From NCBI RefSeq assembly GCF_947496855.1, contig NZ_CANMED010000001.1, forward strand, positions 558,001 through 622,000: DNA of 64,000 bases, written 5' to 3'. The DNA comes from an uncultured Aquimarina sp. Its GTDB lineage: Bacteria > Bacteroidota > Bacteroidia > Flavobacteriales > Flavobacteriaceae. Position 1 is the first letter of the stretch. Each line of letters starts with the position of its first letter. Below the pieces are notes generated by a model. The model was not told the DNA's origin and ran no database searches. It saw only the letters and a program-made list of their open reading frames with translations. A program made the position numbers and the translations under genes. Positions 8,370 to 17,498 of this stretch are shown here, in pieces.

Positions 8370-9954
8370 TCATATAGCTATATTAGGATTAGGTTGGCTT
8401 GGTAATGCTCTTGCTAAAAAAATGATTAGTAAAGGGTTTGAAATAAAAGGATCGACCATTTCAACCGAAAAATTAGAAGAACTTTCTAAACAACCTTTTT
8501 ATGTTGGGAAAATAAAAGTAGAATCAGATTGTATTCAGGGAGATTGGGAAACATTTATTGAGAACATTTCTACACTCATAATTAATTTTCCACCGAAACG
8601 AATTGCTAATATTGAAACTATTTTCCCTGCTCAAATTCAGCAAATTATAGCGCGAACGCCAAAAACCATAAAAGTTATTTTTATAAGTTCAACTTCTGTC
8701 TATGGTACTAGCGAGGTCCCTTTTATAGAAACGGAACTAACAAGTCCAATAAAACCATCCGGAGTTGGTGTTTTAAAGGCAGAGCAACTGTTAAGGGGCT
8801 ATTTTGGTAAACGATTAACTATTTTACGTTTAGCAGGTTTAATAGGGCCAGATCGTCACCCAGGTAAGTTTTTAGCAGGTAAACGTATATTAAAAAACCC
8901 CCTAGTTCCTGTTAATTTAATACATCGAGAAGATTGTATTGGTTTAATAGAAACGATAATTAATAAAGAGTGTTTTGGCGAAATTATTAATGGTTGTGCT
9001 TCAGATCATCCAATACGAAAAATATATTACGAGAAGGCTGCTAGACTACTAAATTTAGAGCTTCCAAATTTTGAAGCAGCAGAAAAAACTTCAGCATTAA
9101 AAATTATAGACAATTCAAAATCTAAAAGGGTACTTGGATATCAATATATTTATGATAATCCAGAAGCCATTTTTACTAAAAATAAAACAGGAGAACTCTC
9201 TATCATAGGTGCAGGACCAGGAAATGAGAAATTACTAACGCGATTAGCTTTTGAAAAACTGCAAGAGGCTGAAGTTATCTTACACGATAATTTAGTAAGT
9301 GACGCGATATTGAATAGTAATACTGAAGCTGAAAAAATCTATGTAGGACGAAAGTATGGCGATACATCCAATCAGAAAGAGCGCCAAAATATAATTAACC
9401 AACTACTTCTTAAACATTATGAATTAGGACAAAGGGTAGTGCGTTTAAAATCTGGAGATCCTTATGTGTATGGTCGTGCGGCAGAAGAGGCTCGTTTTTT
9501 AAGACATCATAAATTACCATTTCAAGTTGTGCCAGGAATTTCTGCAGCATTAGCAGCTGCTAATAATTGCAATATTCCTATTACAGAACGTGGAAAATCT
9601 AATGCGGTCTTAATTTGTACAGCACATACAGCAGATTATTCATTAGAACAATTAAAAGGCATTGCAGAACTTTTAAAAGAGGGTAATACACTGGCTTTAT
9701 ATATGGGATATAAGAGTTTAGATAAGATCATTCCAAAATTAATGAGTGTTTGTAAAAATCCAGATATTCCTGTTAATGCGATTTCTAATGTTTCTAGAGT
9801 GAATGAAGTTTTACTCACTTCAACCTTAGGGGAAATAGAAGAGGATATAAAAAATAACCCATTAGAAATGCCAGTAGTATTTATTATTGGTGTGAAAGCT
9901 ATAGATAATAGTAAGTTAAATAAAAAAAAACCAGTTTTAGCGAGTGCTTTATGA
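8362..9954 (+). CDS. cobA: SDR-like domain fused to uroporphyrinogen-III C-methyltransferase
   Basis: A 530-residue two-domain protein. Residues 1 to about 270 form an NAD(P)-binding epimerase-like (extended SDR, YeeZ-like) domain with the dinucleotide motif GLGWLGNALAKK near the start and ISSTSVYG in the middle. From about 278 comes a complete SUMT/CobA domain (LSIIGAGPGNEKLLT, VVRLKSGDPYVYGRAAEEA, VVPGISAALAAANNCNIPIT) that converts uroporphyrinogen III to precorrin-2. The layout mimics CysG, where a Rossmann-fold precorrin-2 dehydrogenase precedes SUMT, but this N-terminal domain is from a different family. The catalytic role of the SDR part is unknown. It overlaps both neighbours by a few bases. 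Confidence 0.9.
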   Translation: MHSHIAILGLGWLGNALAKKMISKGFEIKGSTISTEKLEELSKQPFYVGKIKVESDCIQGDWETFIENISTLIINFPPKRIANIETIFPAQIQQIIARTPKTIKVIFISSTSVYGTSEVPFIETELTSPIKPSGVGVLKAEQLLRGYFGKRLTILRLAGLIGPDRHPGKFLAGKRILKNPLVPVNLIHREDCIGLIETIINKECFGEIINGCASDHPIRKIYYEKAARLLNLELPNFEAAEKTSALKIIDNSKSKRVLGYQYIYDNPEAIFTKNKTGELSIIGAGPGNEKLLTRLAFEKLQEAEVILHDNLVSDAILNSNTEAEKIYVGRKYGDTSNQKERQNIINQLLLKHYELGQRVVRLKSGDPYVYGRAAEEARFLRHHKLPFQVVPGISAALAAANNCNIPITERGKSNAVLICTAHTADYSLEQLKGIAELLKEGNTLALYMGYKSLDKIIPKLMSVCKNPDIPVNAISNVSRVNEVLLTSTLGEIEEDIKNNPLEMPVVFIIGVKAIDNSKLNKKKPVLASAL

Positions 9955-10883
9955 AAAAAGGAATTTTATTATGTGGCCATGGTAGCCGAACCAAAACAGG
10001 GACAGATGCGTTTAAGGAGCTAGTTGGGCTTTTAAAAAAGCGTTATACGGATTATGAAGTTGATTATGGTTTTTTAGAATTTAATCATCCTGTTTATGAA
10101 GCTTCAGTTGAACGTATGTATGAAAAAGGAATTCGAGAAATCTATGCTTTACCTGTTATTTTATTTGCTGGATCTCACGCCAAGAATGACATTCCGTATG
10201 AGATGAATACTATACAGAAGAATTATTCAGATCTAACCATAAAAATGGGTAAACACTTAGGTGTAAATACAAATTTATTGGAGCTAGCTAAGAAACGAAT
10301 TTTAGAACGAGAGGAGACTTTATCTCTTATTGATAGAAAAGAAACGTGTTTAGTTGTTGTAGGAAGAGGAACAACAGATCCAGATGCTAATTCAGATGTG
10401 CATAAGTTGGCCTGTATGCTAGGAGAAGGTTTAGGCTTTGGATTTACAACAGTGGCGTATAGTGGGACTGCGTATCCGACTGTAAAAGAAAGTTTGAGTT
10501 TAGTTAATAAAATGGGCTTTAAACGCACTATAGCAGTACCATTTTTCTTTTTTACAGGTATTCTTTTAGAACGTATTTATGGACAAATAAATGATTTTAA
10601 TAATTCTGCTGAGAATGAACACGTTTATACTAAAGCCTTTGGAAAAGACGAGTGGATTTTAAAAGCTTTCGATGAACGTTTAGAAGAAACCATTAATGGT
10701 ACAGGAAATATGAATTGCCAACTATGTAAATATCGAAAACAAATCGTTGGTTTTGAACAAGAACAAGGTAAAGAACAAGTGGGACATCATTTAAATGTGA
10801 AAGGTGTGTTGTTTGAAGAGGATGTGAAAGTAGGCGAAAAACAAACGGTAACAAAAACCATTAAAAAACTATTAGGAATCTAA
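9951..10883 (+). CDS. cbiX: Sirohydrochlorin cobaltochelatase CbiX (long form)
   Basis: Inserts cobalt into sirohydrochlorin, the entry step of the oxygen-independent B12 route. It is a long form of 310 residues with two CbiX half-domains. Active-site histidines are in LLCGHGSRTKTGTD and ILFAGSHAKNDIPYE. The second half has VVVGRGTTDPDANSDV and AVPFFFFTGILLERI. The C-terminus carries MNCQLC, matching the MxCxxC metal/cluster motif known from Bacillus CbiX, but without that protein's His-rich stretch. It overlaps the SDR-SUMT gene by 4 bp (ATGA). Confidence 0.92.
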   Translation: MKKGILLCGHGSRTKTGTDAFKELVGLLKKRYTDYEVDYGFLEFNHPVYEASVERMYEKGIREIYALPVILFAGSHAKNDIPYEMNTIQKNYSDLTIKMGKHLGVNTNLLELAKKRILEREETLSLIDRKETCLVVVGRGTTDPDANSDVHKLACMLGEGLGFGFTTVAYSGTAYPTVKESLSLVNKMGFKRTIAVPFFFFTGILLERIYGQINDFNNSAENEHVYTKAFGKDEWILKAFDERLEETINGTGNMNCQLCKYRKQIVGFEQEQGKEQVGHHLNVKGVLFEEDVKVGEKQTVTKTIKKLLGI

Positions 10884-10887
10884 CTAG

Positions 10888-11595
10888 ATGATTAAAAAAG
10901 AAGCAATAATATATGGAATATCATTAGGACCAGGAGATCCGGATTTAATTACTGTTAAAGGATTAAACGTGCTCAAAAAGGTTGATGTCATTTATTATCC
11001 AGGTTCTTTATTTAGCAACGGAATACAATCTAGTTATTCGTTATCCATATTAGAATATTATCAATTAGATAAAAATAAGCTTAAAGGGTTTTTCTTAGAA
11101 ATGAATTTAGAGCGTGTACAAGCGAAAGTGTTGTATTCAAAAACATATAAAGAGATAGAGAATGATTACAATGCAGGCTTAAAAATAGCGGTGGTTAGTG
11201 AAGGTGATATTAATACGTTTAGTTCTTTTTCCTATCTGTTAGAAAAAATGCAGGCTAATAAGTTGAATGTAGAATTAATTCCTGGAATTACATCCTATGC
11301 GTTATCCGCTTCAGAACACAAGTCGCCATTATGTCTGCAAAATGAAAAACTAATCATTTTACCAAGAGTGCAAACTGCGCAAGAATTAGAAGAAGCATTA
11401 ACTTATTTTGACACGGTGGTGTTAATGAAAATTAAATCAGTTATGGAAGTTATAAATACGGTAGTAGATAAAGGGGGGTATAAAATATGGTATAGTGAAC
11501 GTTTAGGCACAAAAAAACAATTTACAACATCACATTGGGAAACAATAATGAGAAGGACTATTCCTTATTTTTCTTTAATAACCATTAAGAAATAA
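10888..11595 (+). CDS. cbiL: Precorrin-2 / cobalt-factor-II C20-methyltransferase
   Basis: A SAM-dependent class III methyltransferase (235 residues) that methylates C20 of the macrocycle. Seen: the N-terminal GISLGPGDPDLITVKGLNVL signature, the Gly-rich VVSEGDINTFSSFSYLLE, and the VELIPGITSYALSASEH loop. The wording around VIYYPG is typical of the CobI/CbiL group. The context with CbiX, CbiD and CbiG favours CbiL activity on cobalt-factor II rather than CobI on precorrin-2. It starts 4 bp after cbiX. Confidence 0.93.
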   Translation: MIKKEAIIYGISLGPGDPDLITVKGLNVLKKVDVIYYPGSLFSNGIQSSYSLSILEYYQLDKNKLKGFFLEMNLERVQAKVLYSKTYKEIENDYNAGLKIAVVSEGDINTFSSFSYLLEKMQANKLNVELIPGITSYALSASEHKSPLCLQNEKLIILPRVQTAQELEEALTYFDTVVLMKIKSVMEVINTVVDKGGYKIWYSERLGTKKQFTTSHWETIMRRTIPYFSLITIKK

Positions 11596-11599
11596 ATTA

Positions 11600-12979
11600 A
11601 TGAAAATAACTGTAGCAGGTTTAGGACCAGGAGATAAAAGTTATATTTTACCATTAGTGCAAAACGCATTAGCTAAAGCCGATGTGGTCATTGGTTATGA
11701 TTATTACTTTCAGTTTGCGAAAGATTTTATAAAAAAAGAAGCCGAATTAATAGCGATGCCTTTAGGAAAGGAAGAAGATAGAGCAGCAGAAGCAATACGT
11801 AAAGCTAAAGAAGACAAATATGTTGTTGTAATAGGTTCTGGAGATGCAAGTATCTATTCAATGGCTGCTATAGTTTATGAAATGGTCGCTAAAAGTGGTG
11901 CCGTTAATTTAGAATTAGAAACATTACCGGGCATATCGGCATTTTTAGCAGCAGGAAGTAAATTAGGAGCGCCACTGGGACATGATTTTTGTTGTATTTC
12001 TTTATCAGATTTAATGACCCCGTGGAATGTTATAGAAAAACGAATTAAAGCCGCCGCATTTGGTGATTTTGTAACCAGTTTATACAATCCTAAAAGTAAA
12101 AAACGGCATTGGCAATTGGGCCGATTAAAAAAACTGTTTTTAGAAGAACGAGCAGAAACAACACCAGTTGCTATTTTAAAACAAATTACCAGACCAGAAG
12201 AACACATAATCATTACAACTTTAAGTGAGTTTGACCCTGAAGATGTCGATATGTTTAGTTTGGTAATGATTGGGAATTCTCAAACATTTCAATTTAAAAA
12301 TTATTTAGTAACGCCCAGAGGGTATTTAAATCGAAAACCACATACGGGTAAAGAAATTCAACAAGAAAGTTTTAGAATTGTAACCAATCATATTAAAGAA
12401 TTAACGTTTGATAAAGCTGATAAATGGGCAATTACACGTGTTATTCATACCACTGGGGTTTTAGACGATCATCAATATTATAAAGCCAGCCGAGAAGCTA
12501 TTTCTAAGATGAGTACACATTTAAAAAATGGAGGTGAAATTATTACAGACGTGACCATGGTACAATCTGGAATAACCCGAGCATTTATTGAAAAATATGG
12601 AACCAAAGTACAATGCTGTTTAAATGATGAAGATGCTAGAGCATTAGCAGTTAAAGAGAATATAACACGTTCGCAAGCTGGAATACGAAAAGCGATTAGT
12701 TTATATCCTAATGCACTTTATGTTATAGGAAATGCACCAACTGCTTTAATGGAAATTACAGAGCAATTGCGAAATAATAAAAATTTCAAACCCGCTGGTG
12801 TAATTGGAACCCCTGTTGGATTTGTAAATGTAATAGAATCTAAAGAACAATTATCTCAAGTAACTAATACAAATTGGGTAATTATCGAAGGTAACAGAGG
12901 AGGAAGTAATGTGGCAGCAGCAATCGTAAATGCAGCGTTTACTTTAGAAGAATCATCAGGGTATTTTGTAAACGAATAA
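11600..12979 (+). CDS. cobJ-cobH: CbiH/CobJ-CbiC/CobH fusion: C17-methyltransferase and methylmutase
   Basis: Two B12 enzymes in one 459-residue chain. Residues 1 to about 245 are the ring-contracting C17-methyltransferase (AGLGPGDKSYILPL, VVIGSGDASIYSMAA, ETLPGISAFLAAGSKLGAPL, DFCCISLSDLMTPW). From about 255 comes the precorrin-8X methylmutase (VIHTTGVLDDHQYY, ITDVTMVQSGI, GNAPTAL, VIGTPVGFVN, EGNRGGSNVAAAIVNA), which moves the C11 methyl to C12. The two act at different points in the route. The gene is 4 bp after cbiL. Whether the first domain works on cobalt-factor III or precorrin-3B cannot be read from sequence; context favours the former. Confidence 0.94.
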   Translation: MKITVAGLGPGDKSYILPLVQNALAKADVVIGYDYYFQFAKDFIKKEAELIAMPLGKEEDRAAEAIRKAKEDKYVVVIGSGDASIYSMAAIVYEMVAKSGAVNLELETLPGISAFLAAGSKLGAPLGHDFCCISLSDLMTPWNVIEKRIKAAAFGDFVTSLYNPKSKKRHWQLGRLKKLFLEERAETTPVAILKQITRPEEHIIITTLSEFDPEDVDMFSLVMIGNSQTFQFKNYLVTPRGYLNRKPHTGKEIQQESFRIVTNHIKELTFDKADKWAITRVIHTTGVLDDHQYYKASREAISKMSTHLKNGGEIITDVTMVQSGITRAFIEKYGTKVQCCLNDEDARALAVKENITRSQAGIRKAISLYPNALYVIGNAPTALMEITEQLRNNKNFKPAGVIGTPVGFVNVIESKEQLSQVTNTNWVIIEGNRGGSNVAAAIVNAAFTLEESSGYFVNE

Positions 12980-13001
12980 TACCGTATTTATCACTATAAA
13001 A

Positions 13002-13640
13002 ATGACCAAGTTCAATACAGACGATATAGCCATTTTAGAAAACATTATTCTTTCCAGAAGAGATGTTAGAGGTAACCGTTTTATTAATAAAGAAGTAGAA
13101 GAAGAAGATATTGAGAAAATTCTTTTTGCTGGTGTAAATGCACCGTCTGTTGGGTTTTCACAACCTTGGGAATTTGTGATTATAAAAAGTAATGAAATAC
13201 GAAATAAAATAAAAGAAAGTTTTTTTGAAGAAAATGAAAAAGCGAAGAAGCAATTTGAAACGTCTAAAGCAAATGAGTATTCACAATTAAAATTAGAAGG
13301 AATTACCGAATCAGCCTTAAATATAGCTGTGTTTTATAAACCAAGTGATCGCCCTGTATTGGGGCAAACATCTATGGAAGAAGCAGGGGTGTATAGTGTG
13401 GTATGTGCAATCCAAAATATGTGGTTAATGGCCAGAGCACTAAATATAGGATTAGGTTGGGTTAGTATATTAGATCCTGAAAAAGTGAAAACCATTTTAA
13501 AAGCTCCCGCAGATAGGCAGTTAATAGGTTATTTATGCTTAGGTCATGTAGATCTGTTTTATGAAAGTCCTGAATTAGAAAAATTAAAATGGGAAAAAAG
13601 GAAAAGATTAGAGCAGGTTGTAATAAATAACAGTTATTAA
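13002..13640 (+). CDS. bluB: 5,6-dimethylbenzimidazole synthase BluB
   Basis: A flavin-destructase of the nitroreductase fold that uses O2 to fragment reduced FMN into 5,6-dimethylbenzimidazole, the lower ligand of B12. The features are SRRDVRGNRFINKEV, the FAGVNAPSVGFSQPWEF segment, MWLMARALNIGLGWVSILDP and GYLCLGHVD, as in known BluB proteins. Length (212) is normal. It shows that the cell makes true B12 under oxygen, although most ring-building genes around it are of the oxygen-independent type. The stop touches the next start (TAAATG). Confidence 0.94.
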   Translation: MTKFNTDDIAILENIILSRRDVRGNRFINKEVEEEDIEKILFAGVNAPSVGFSQPWEFVIIKSNEIRNKIKESFFEENEKAKKQFETSKANEYSQLKLEGITESALNIAVFYKPSDRPVLGQTSMEEAGVYSVVCAIQNMWLMARALNIGLGWVSILDPEKVKTILKAPADRQLIGYLCLGHVDLFYESPELEKLKWEKRKRLEQVVINNSY

Positions 13641-14852
13641 ATGACTGAAGCATTGAAAAAAAATAAAAACATAGATTTTTATCTTATAGGAATAGGAAAT
13701 CAACCTATTCAAGAAATTAATAATGAAATAAAAAGCATTATTGATAGTCATCTTGTGTTTTCTGGAGGTAAACGTCATTATGAATTAATAAAACCATTGC
13801 TGCCTAAAAAACACTTTTGGATTACTATTTCTGGTAAAATGGAACAGGTAGTTTCTCAATACAAAACCGCAAACGAAACTGTTGTTATTTTTACTTCTGG
13901 TGATCCTTATTTTTATGGTTTTGGCAATACTTTGAAACGATTTTTACCAGAATCGATATTAAAAACGTTGCCTTATTTTAATAGTATCCAACGGTTATGT
14001 CATAAAACAGAAACCAATTATAATGCATTAAAAACAGTATCTGTTCACGGTCGTGATTGGTCTGCATTAGACACGGCACTTATTGAAGATCATTCGCTTA
14101 TTGGGGTCTTAACCGATGGGGTTAAAACACCAGCTGTAATTGCAAAACGATTATTACAATATGGCTTTGATAATTATAACATTAGTGTAGGGGAGGCTTT
14201 AGATGGTGAACATGAAATAATATCTAATTATGATATAAAAGAATGTACTACTAAAAATCACAATGTTTTAAATTGTATGCTTTTGTCAAGAATAACGCCT
14301 AAAGCAGTTTCTTTTGGTTTTCCAGATCATTTATTTGTTCCGCTTCCTAAGCGTGCAAATATGATTACCAAAATGCCAATACGTTTAAATACCATTCATG
14401 CCTTAAATTTAGCAACTAAAGCGTGCTTTTGGGATGTTGGTTCTTGTACAGGATCTGTAGCCATCGAAGCCAAAAAGCACTATCCACAACTCAATGTCCT
14501 TGCGTTTGAAAAACGAAAAGAATGCGGTACTATTATTCAACAAAATAAAGAACAGTTTTCAACACCAGGAATCAAGATCATTATTAATGATTTTTTTAAG
14601 GTAAACCTTTCAGAACTCGTGATACCAGATGTTGTTTTTATTGGCGGACATGGTAATCGATTAAAAGAAATGATTCTTAAAATTCATCAACTAAACCCTA
14701 AAGTAAGATTTGTAACCAATGCAGTCTTAGAAACGACATTAATAACCTTTAAATCGGTATTAACTGATTTAAAATACAACATAGAAGCCACAGCAATTCA
14801 AATAAATGACCATAATAAAATCATGATTTGTAGCGCTCAAATTGAAGTTTAG
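13641..14852 (+). CDS. cobL: Precorrin-6Y C5,15-methyltransferase (CbiE-CbiT)
   Basis: A fused CbiE-CbiT protein (403 residues) that methylates C5 and C15 and decarboxylates the C12 acetate. The N-terminal tetrapyrrole methylase half has the SGDPYFYGFGNTL motif and the HGRDW segment. The C-terminal half is a Rossmann SAM methyltransferase beginning KMPIRLNTIHALNL with the SAM loop DVGSCTGSVAIEA and VVFIGGHGNRL. The very first residues of the CbiE part (YLIGIGNQPI) are a somewhat relaxed form of the usual glycine loop. It follows bluB with no gap. Confidence 0.94.
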   Translation: MTEALKKNKNIDFYLIGIGNQPIQEINNEIKSIIDSHLVFSGGKRHYELIKPLLPKKHFWITISGKMEQVVSQYKTANETVVIFTSGDPYFYGFGNTLKRFLPESILKTLPYFNSIQRLCHKTETNYNALKTVSVHGRDWSALDTALIEDHSLIGVLTDGVKTPAVIAKRLLQYGFDNYNISVGEALDGEHEIISNYDIKECTTKNHNVLNCMLLSRITPKAVSFGFPDHLFVPLPKRANMITKMPIRLNTIHALNLATKACFWDVGSCTGSVAIEAKKHYPQLNVLAFEKRKECGTIIQQNKEQFSTPGIKIIINDFFKVNLSELVIPDVVFIGGHGNRLKEMILKIHQLNPKVRFVTNAVLETTLITFKSVLTDLKYNIEATAIQINDHNKIMICSAQIEV

Positions 14853-14855
14853 AAA

Positions 14856-16700
14856 ATGAATAAAATAACCATAATAGCCATTACAGATAAAGGAATAGCA
14901 CAGGCTTTAGTCTTGCAAAAACAGTTTCCAAAGTCATTAGTTATCACTACGCGTGAGACCGCTCATGATACAGTTTCTGTAGTGCCTTCAATTACAAATT
15001 ATTTAGAATCTAATTTTGAAAAATTAGACGGTCTCTGCTTCGTGAGCGCGTTAGGCATTTGTGTAAGAACAATAGCACCTTTTATAAAAGATAAAAAAAC
15101 TGATCCAGCAGTTATATGTGTAGACGATTTCGGTAAGAATATACAATCGGTTTTAAGTGGGCATCAAGGTGGCGCCAATGATTTGGCACTAAAAGTAGCG
15201 CAATTAGTAGGAGGAACCCCTATTATTTCAACATCTAGCGATGTTCAAGGTATTTGGACCTTAGATACTTTAGGAAAACAATTTAATTGGCAAACAGAAT
15301 CAAAGCAGTCCATAAAAGACGAAATGGCGCTTTTTGTTAATAATAAACGGACAGCATTGTTATTGGATATTAATGATAAGGGGACCGAATATTTAGAAAA
15401 AAATTGCCCTCATTTTGTAACTGTATTTTATGATGAAAAGAAGATAGATCATTCACAGTTTGAACTCATAATTGCAGTGACGTATAAGTTGTATGATTTT
15501 TCTATTCCTTCATTGTTTTATGTTCCAAAGGTACTGTCTATAGGATCAGGTTGTTCAAAAACATTGGATTCAGAATTGTTTGATACGGTTTTAAAAGAAA
15601 AACTAAAGAATGAGGGATTATTGTTTTCGGCCATTAAAAATTTTGGCTCTATTAGTATAAAGTCAGAACAACAAGCGTATTTAGATTGGAGCAAAAAGAA
15701 TAACATTCCTTTTAAAACATTCTCTGCGGAAATTATAAATACGATTACAGTTCCAAACCCTAGTGTAGTAGTCCATGAAAAAATAGGAGTAGATGGTGTT
15801 TCAGAATCTACATCGTTATTGTTATCTCATAACACGAAACTTTTAGTAGAGAAACAAAAAGTACATATAGAAACGAGTGAGAAATTCACCTTTGCGGTGG
15901 CTTTAGATCGAAAAGTAGAGCGTCGTCCTCAAATCGCAATTATTGGAGCCGGACCTGGAGATGAAGAACTGATTACTGTAAAAGGAAAGCGCTATTTGCA
16001 AACTGCAGATTGTGTACTGTATGCTGGGAGTTTAATTCCTGAGGAAATGACCAGTTGGTGTAAACCTGAAGCTGTTGTTCAAAATTCGGCAATGATGACT
16101 TTAGAAGAACAGGTCAATTTAATGCACACACATTATAAGAAAGGGCATAACGTTGTACGATTGCATTCTGGCGATCCGTCGCTTTATGGAGCCATTCAAG
16201 AACAAATGACCATTTTTGATGAGTTAGAAATGGACTATTTTATTGTACCTGGTATTTCTTCTTTTAGTGCAGCTGCTGCTGTTTTAAAGTCTGAATTTAC
16301 TATTCCAGAAGTTGTACAATCTATTGTCTTAACCCGAGGAGAAGGAAAAACCCCAATGCCTGCTAAAGAAAGTATCGCTGCTTTTGCAAAAACAAATGCA
16401 ACGATGTGTATTTTTTTAAGTGCAGGGATTGCTAAAAAAGTACAAGCGCAATTGCTAGAACACTATGATGCTAATACTCCAGTAGCTGTATTATACCGCT
16501 TAACCTGGAAAGATGAAGCTATTTATGAAGGACAGTTACATGAATTGGCACAAATGGTAAAAGAAAGCAAGAAAACAAGAACGGTTTTAATTATTGTAGG
16601 CAAAGCTATAAGAGCAAGAAAAAATAGGTCATTACTCTATAGTCCAGAATGGAAACACATTTTTAGAACAAACAAAAAGTTTGTAATAGAAGATATATAA
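14856..16700 (+). CDS. cbiG-cobM: CbiG-CbiF/CobM fusion: precorrin-5A hydrolase and C11-methyltransferase
   Basis: A 614-residue fusion. Residues 1 to about 345 are CbiG, which opens the delta-lactone of cobalt-precorrin-5A and releases acetaldehyde (LDGLCFVSALGICVRTIAP, SVLSGHQGGANDLA, then the C-terminal CbiG domain around LSIGSGCSK and INTITVPNPS). From about 356 comes the precorrin-4 C11-methyltransferase CbiF/CobM (IAIIGAGPGDEELITVKG, VLYAGSLIP, RLHSGDPSLYGA, YFIVPGISSFSAAAA, LTRGEGKTPMP). These two act one after the other in the oxygen-independent route, so the fusion may channel an unstable intermediate. The presence of CbiG is key evidence for early cobalt insertion. Confidence 0.95.
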   Translation: MNKITIIAITDKGIAQALVLQKQFPKSLVITTRETAHDTVSVVPSITNYLESNFEKLDGLCFVSALGICVRTIAPFIKDKKTDPAVICVDDFGKNIQSVLSGHQGGANDLALKVAQLVGGTPIISTSSDVQGIWTLDTLGKQFNWQTESKQSIKDEMALFVNNKRTALLLDINDKGTEYLEKNCPHFVTVFYDEKKIDHSQFELIIAVTYKLYDFSIPSLFYVPKVLSIGSGCSKTLDSELFDTVLKEKLKNEGLLFSAIKNFGSISIKSEQQAYLDWSKKNNIPFKTFSAEIINTITVPNPSVVVHEKIGVDGVSESTSLLLSHNTKLLVEKQKVHIETSEKFTFAVALDRKVERRPQIAIIGAGPGDEELITVKGKRYLQTADCVLYAGSLIPEEMTSWCKPEAVVQNSAMMTLEEQVNLMHTHYKKGHNVVRLHSGDPSLYGAIQEQMTIFDELEMDYFIVPGISSFSAAAAVLKSEFTIPEVVQSIVLTRGEGKTPMPAKESIAAFAKTNATMCIFLSAGIAKKVQAQLLEHYDANTPVAVLYRLTWKDEAIYEGQLHELAQMVKESKKTRTVLIIVGKAIRARKNRSLLYSPEWKHIFRTNKKFVIEDI

Positions 16701-16716
16701 TAATAAAAGCGAAACC

Positions 16717-17496
16717 ATGATTTTAGTATTTGGAGGAACAACAGAAGGAAAGCAAGCTGTTAATGTATTAAAAACATTAGGCTTGCCATTTATCTATTCC
16801 ACCAAAGTTAAAACAGCTATTGAAACGACAACTCATTTCGAATATCGTTTTGGTGCTTTAACTAAAGCTAAACTTGAAGTATTAATAACAGATAGAACGA
16901 TAAAAACCATTATTAATGCTTCACATCCTTTTGCTTTAGAGTTACATAAAACGATTGCAGCTGTTGCTCAAAAAACAAAAACAGTGGTATTGCGATTAGA
17001 AAGAACGTTTCCAGAAAGAACATTACATCCTTTGGTTCATTATGTTCCTAATTATGCTTCAGCTATAACTGTATTAAATCAATTTCAAGATAAACGGTTG
17101 TTAGCATTGTCTGGGGTACAATCTATAGAAAAATTGATTCCTTATTGGAAGAAAGCAAACACTCATTTTAGAATTTTAGATAGAGACTCTTCAATTGCAA
17201 TTGCTAAGGCCAATAATTTTCCCGAATCGCAACTTATTTTAGGCTTGCCAAATAAAACGATTGAAGAAGAAATTGCCATTTTTAAGCAAAAAAATATAGA
17301 AATTATTTTAACAAAAGAGAGTGGCGAAAGTGGTGCGTTGTCTATTAAAATTAATGCTGCTTTAACTTATAATATACCCATTATTATTCTTGAAAAACCA
17401 GAGTTACCAAGTGTTTTCAATAGTATAAAAAGCGAAACAGAATTAAAAGAACAATTAGTCAAAATGTATAATCCATTACTCTTAAAAAAGAATTAG
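16717..17496 (+). CDS. cobK: Precorrin-6A reductase CobK/CbiJ
   Basis: NADPH-dependent reduction of (cobalt-)precorrin-6A. The family pattern is visible from the first residues (MILVFGGTTEGKQAVNVL), through INASHPFALELHKTI, LRLERTF, ALSGVQSIEKLIPYW, and the C-terminal ILTKESGESGALSIKINAA. Length (259) is usual. It lies 16 bp after cbiG-cobM and 2 bp before cbiD. In this context the substrate is probably the cobalt-bound form (CbiJ). Confidence 0.93.
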   Translation: MILVFGGTTEGKQAVNVLKTLGLPFIYSTKVKTAIETTTHFEYRFGALTKAKLEVLITDRTIKTIINASHPFALELHKTIAAVAQKTKTVVLRLERTFPERTLHPLVHYVPNYASAITVLNQFQDKRLLALSGVQSIEKLIPYWKKANTHFRILDRDSSIAIAKANNFPESQLILGLPNKTIEEEIAIFKQKNIEIILTKESGESGALSIKINAALTYNIPIIILEKPELPSVFNSIKSETELKEQLVKMYNPLLLKKN

Positions 17497-17498
17497 TA

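Noticed and set aside
10223-10528. Open frame on the minus strand inside cbiX
   Set aside because: Fully covered by a conserved gene on the other strand with all its motifs; no start context or similarity.
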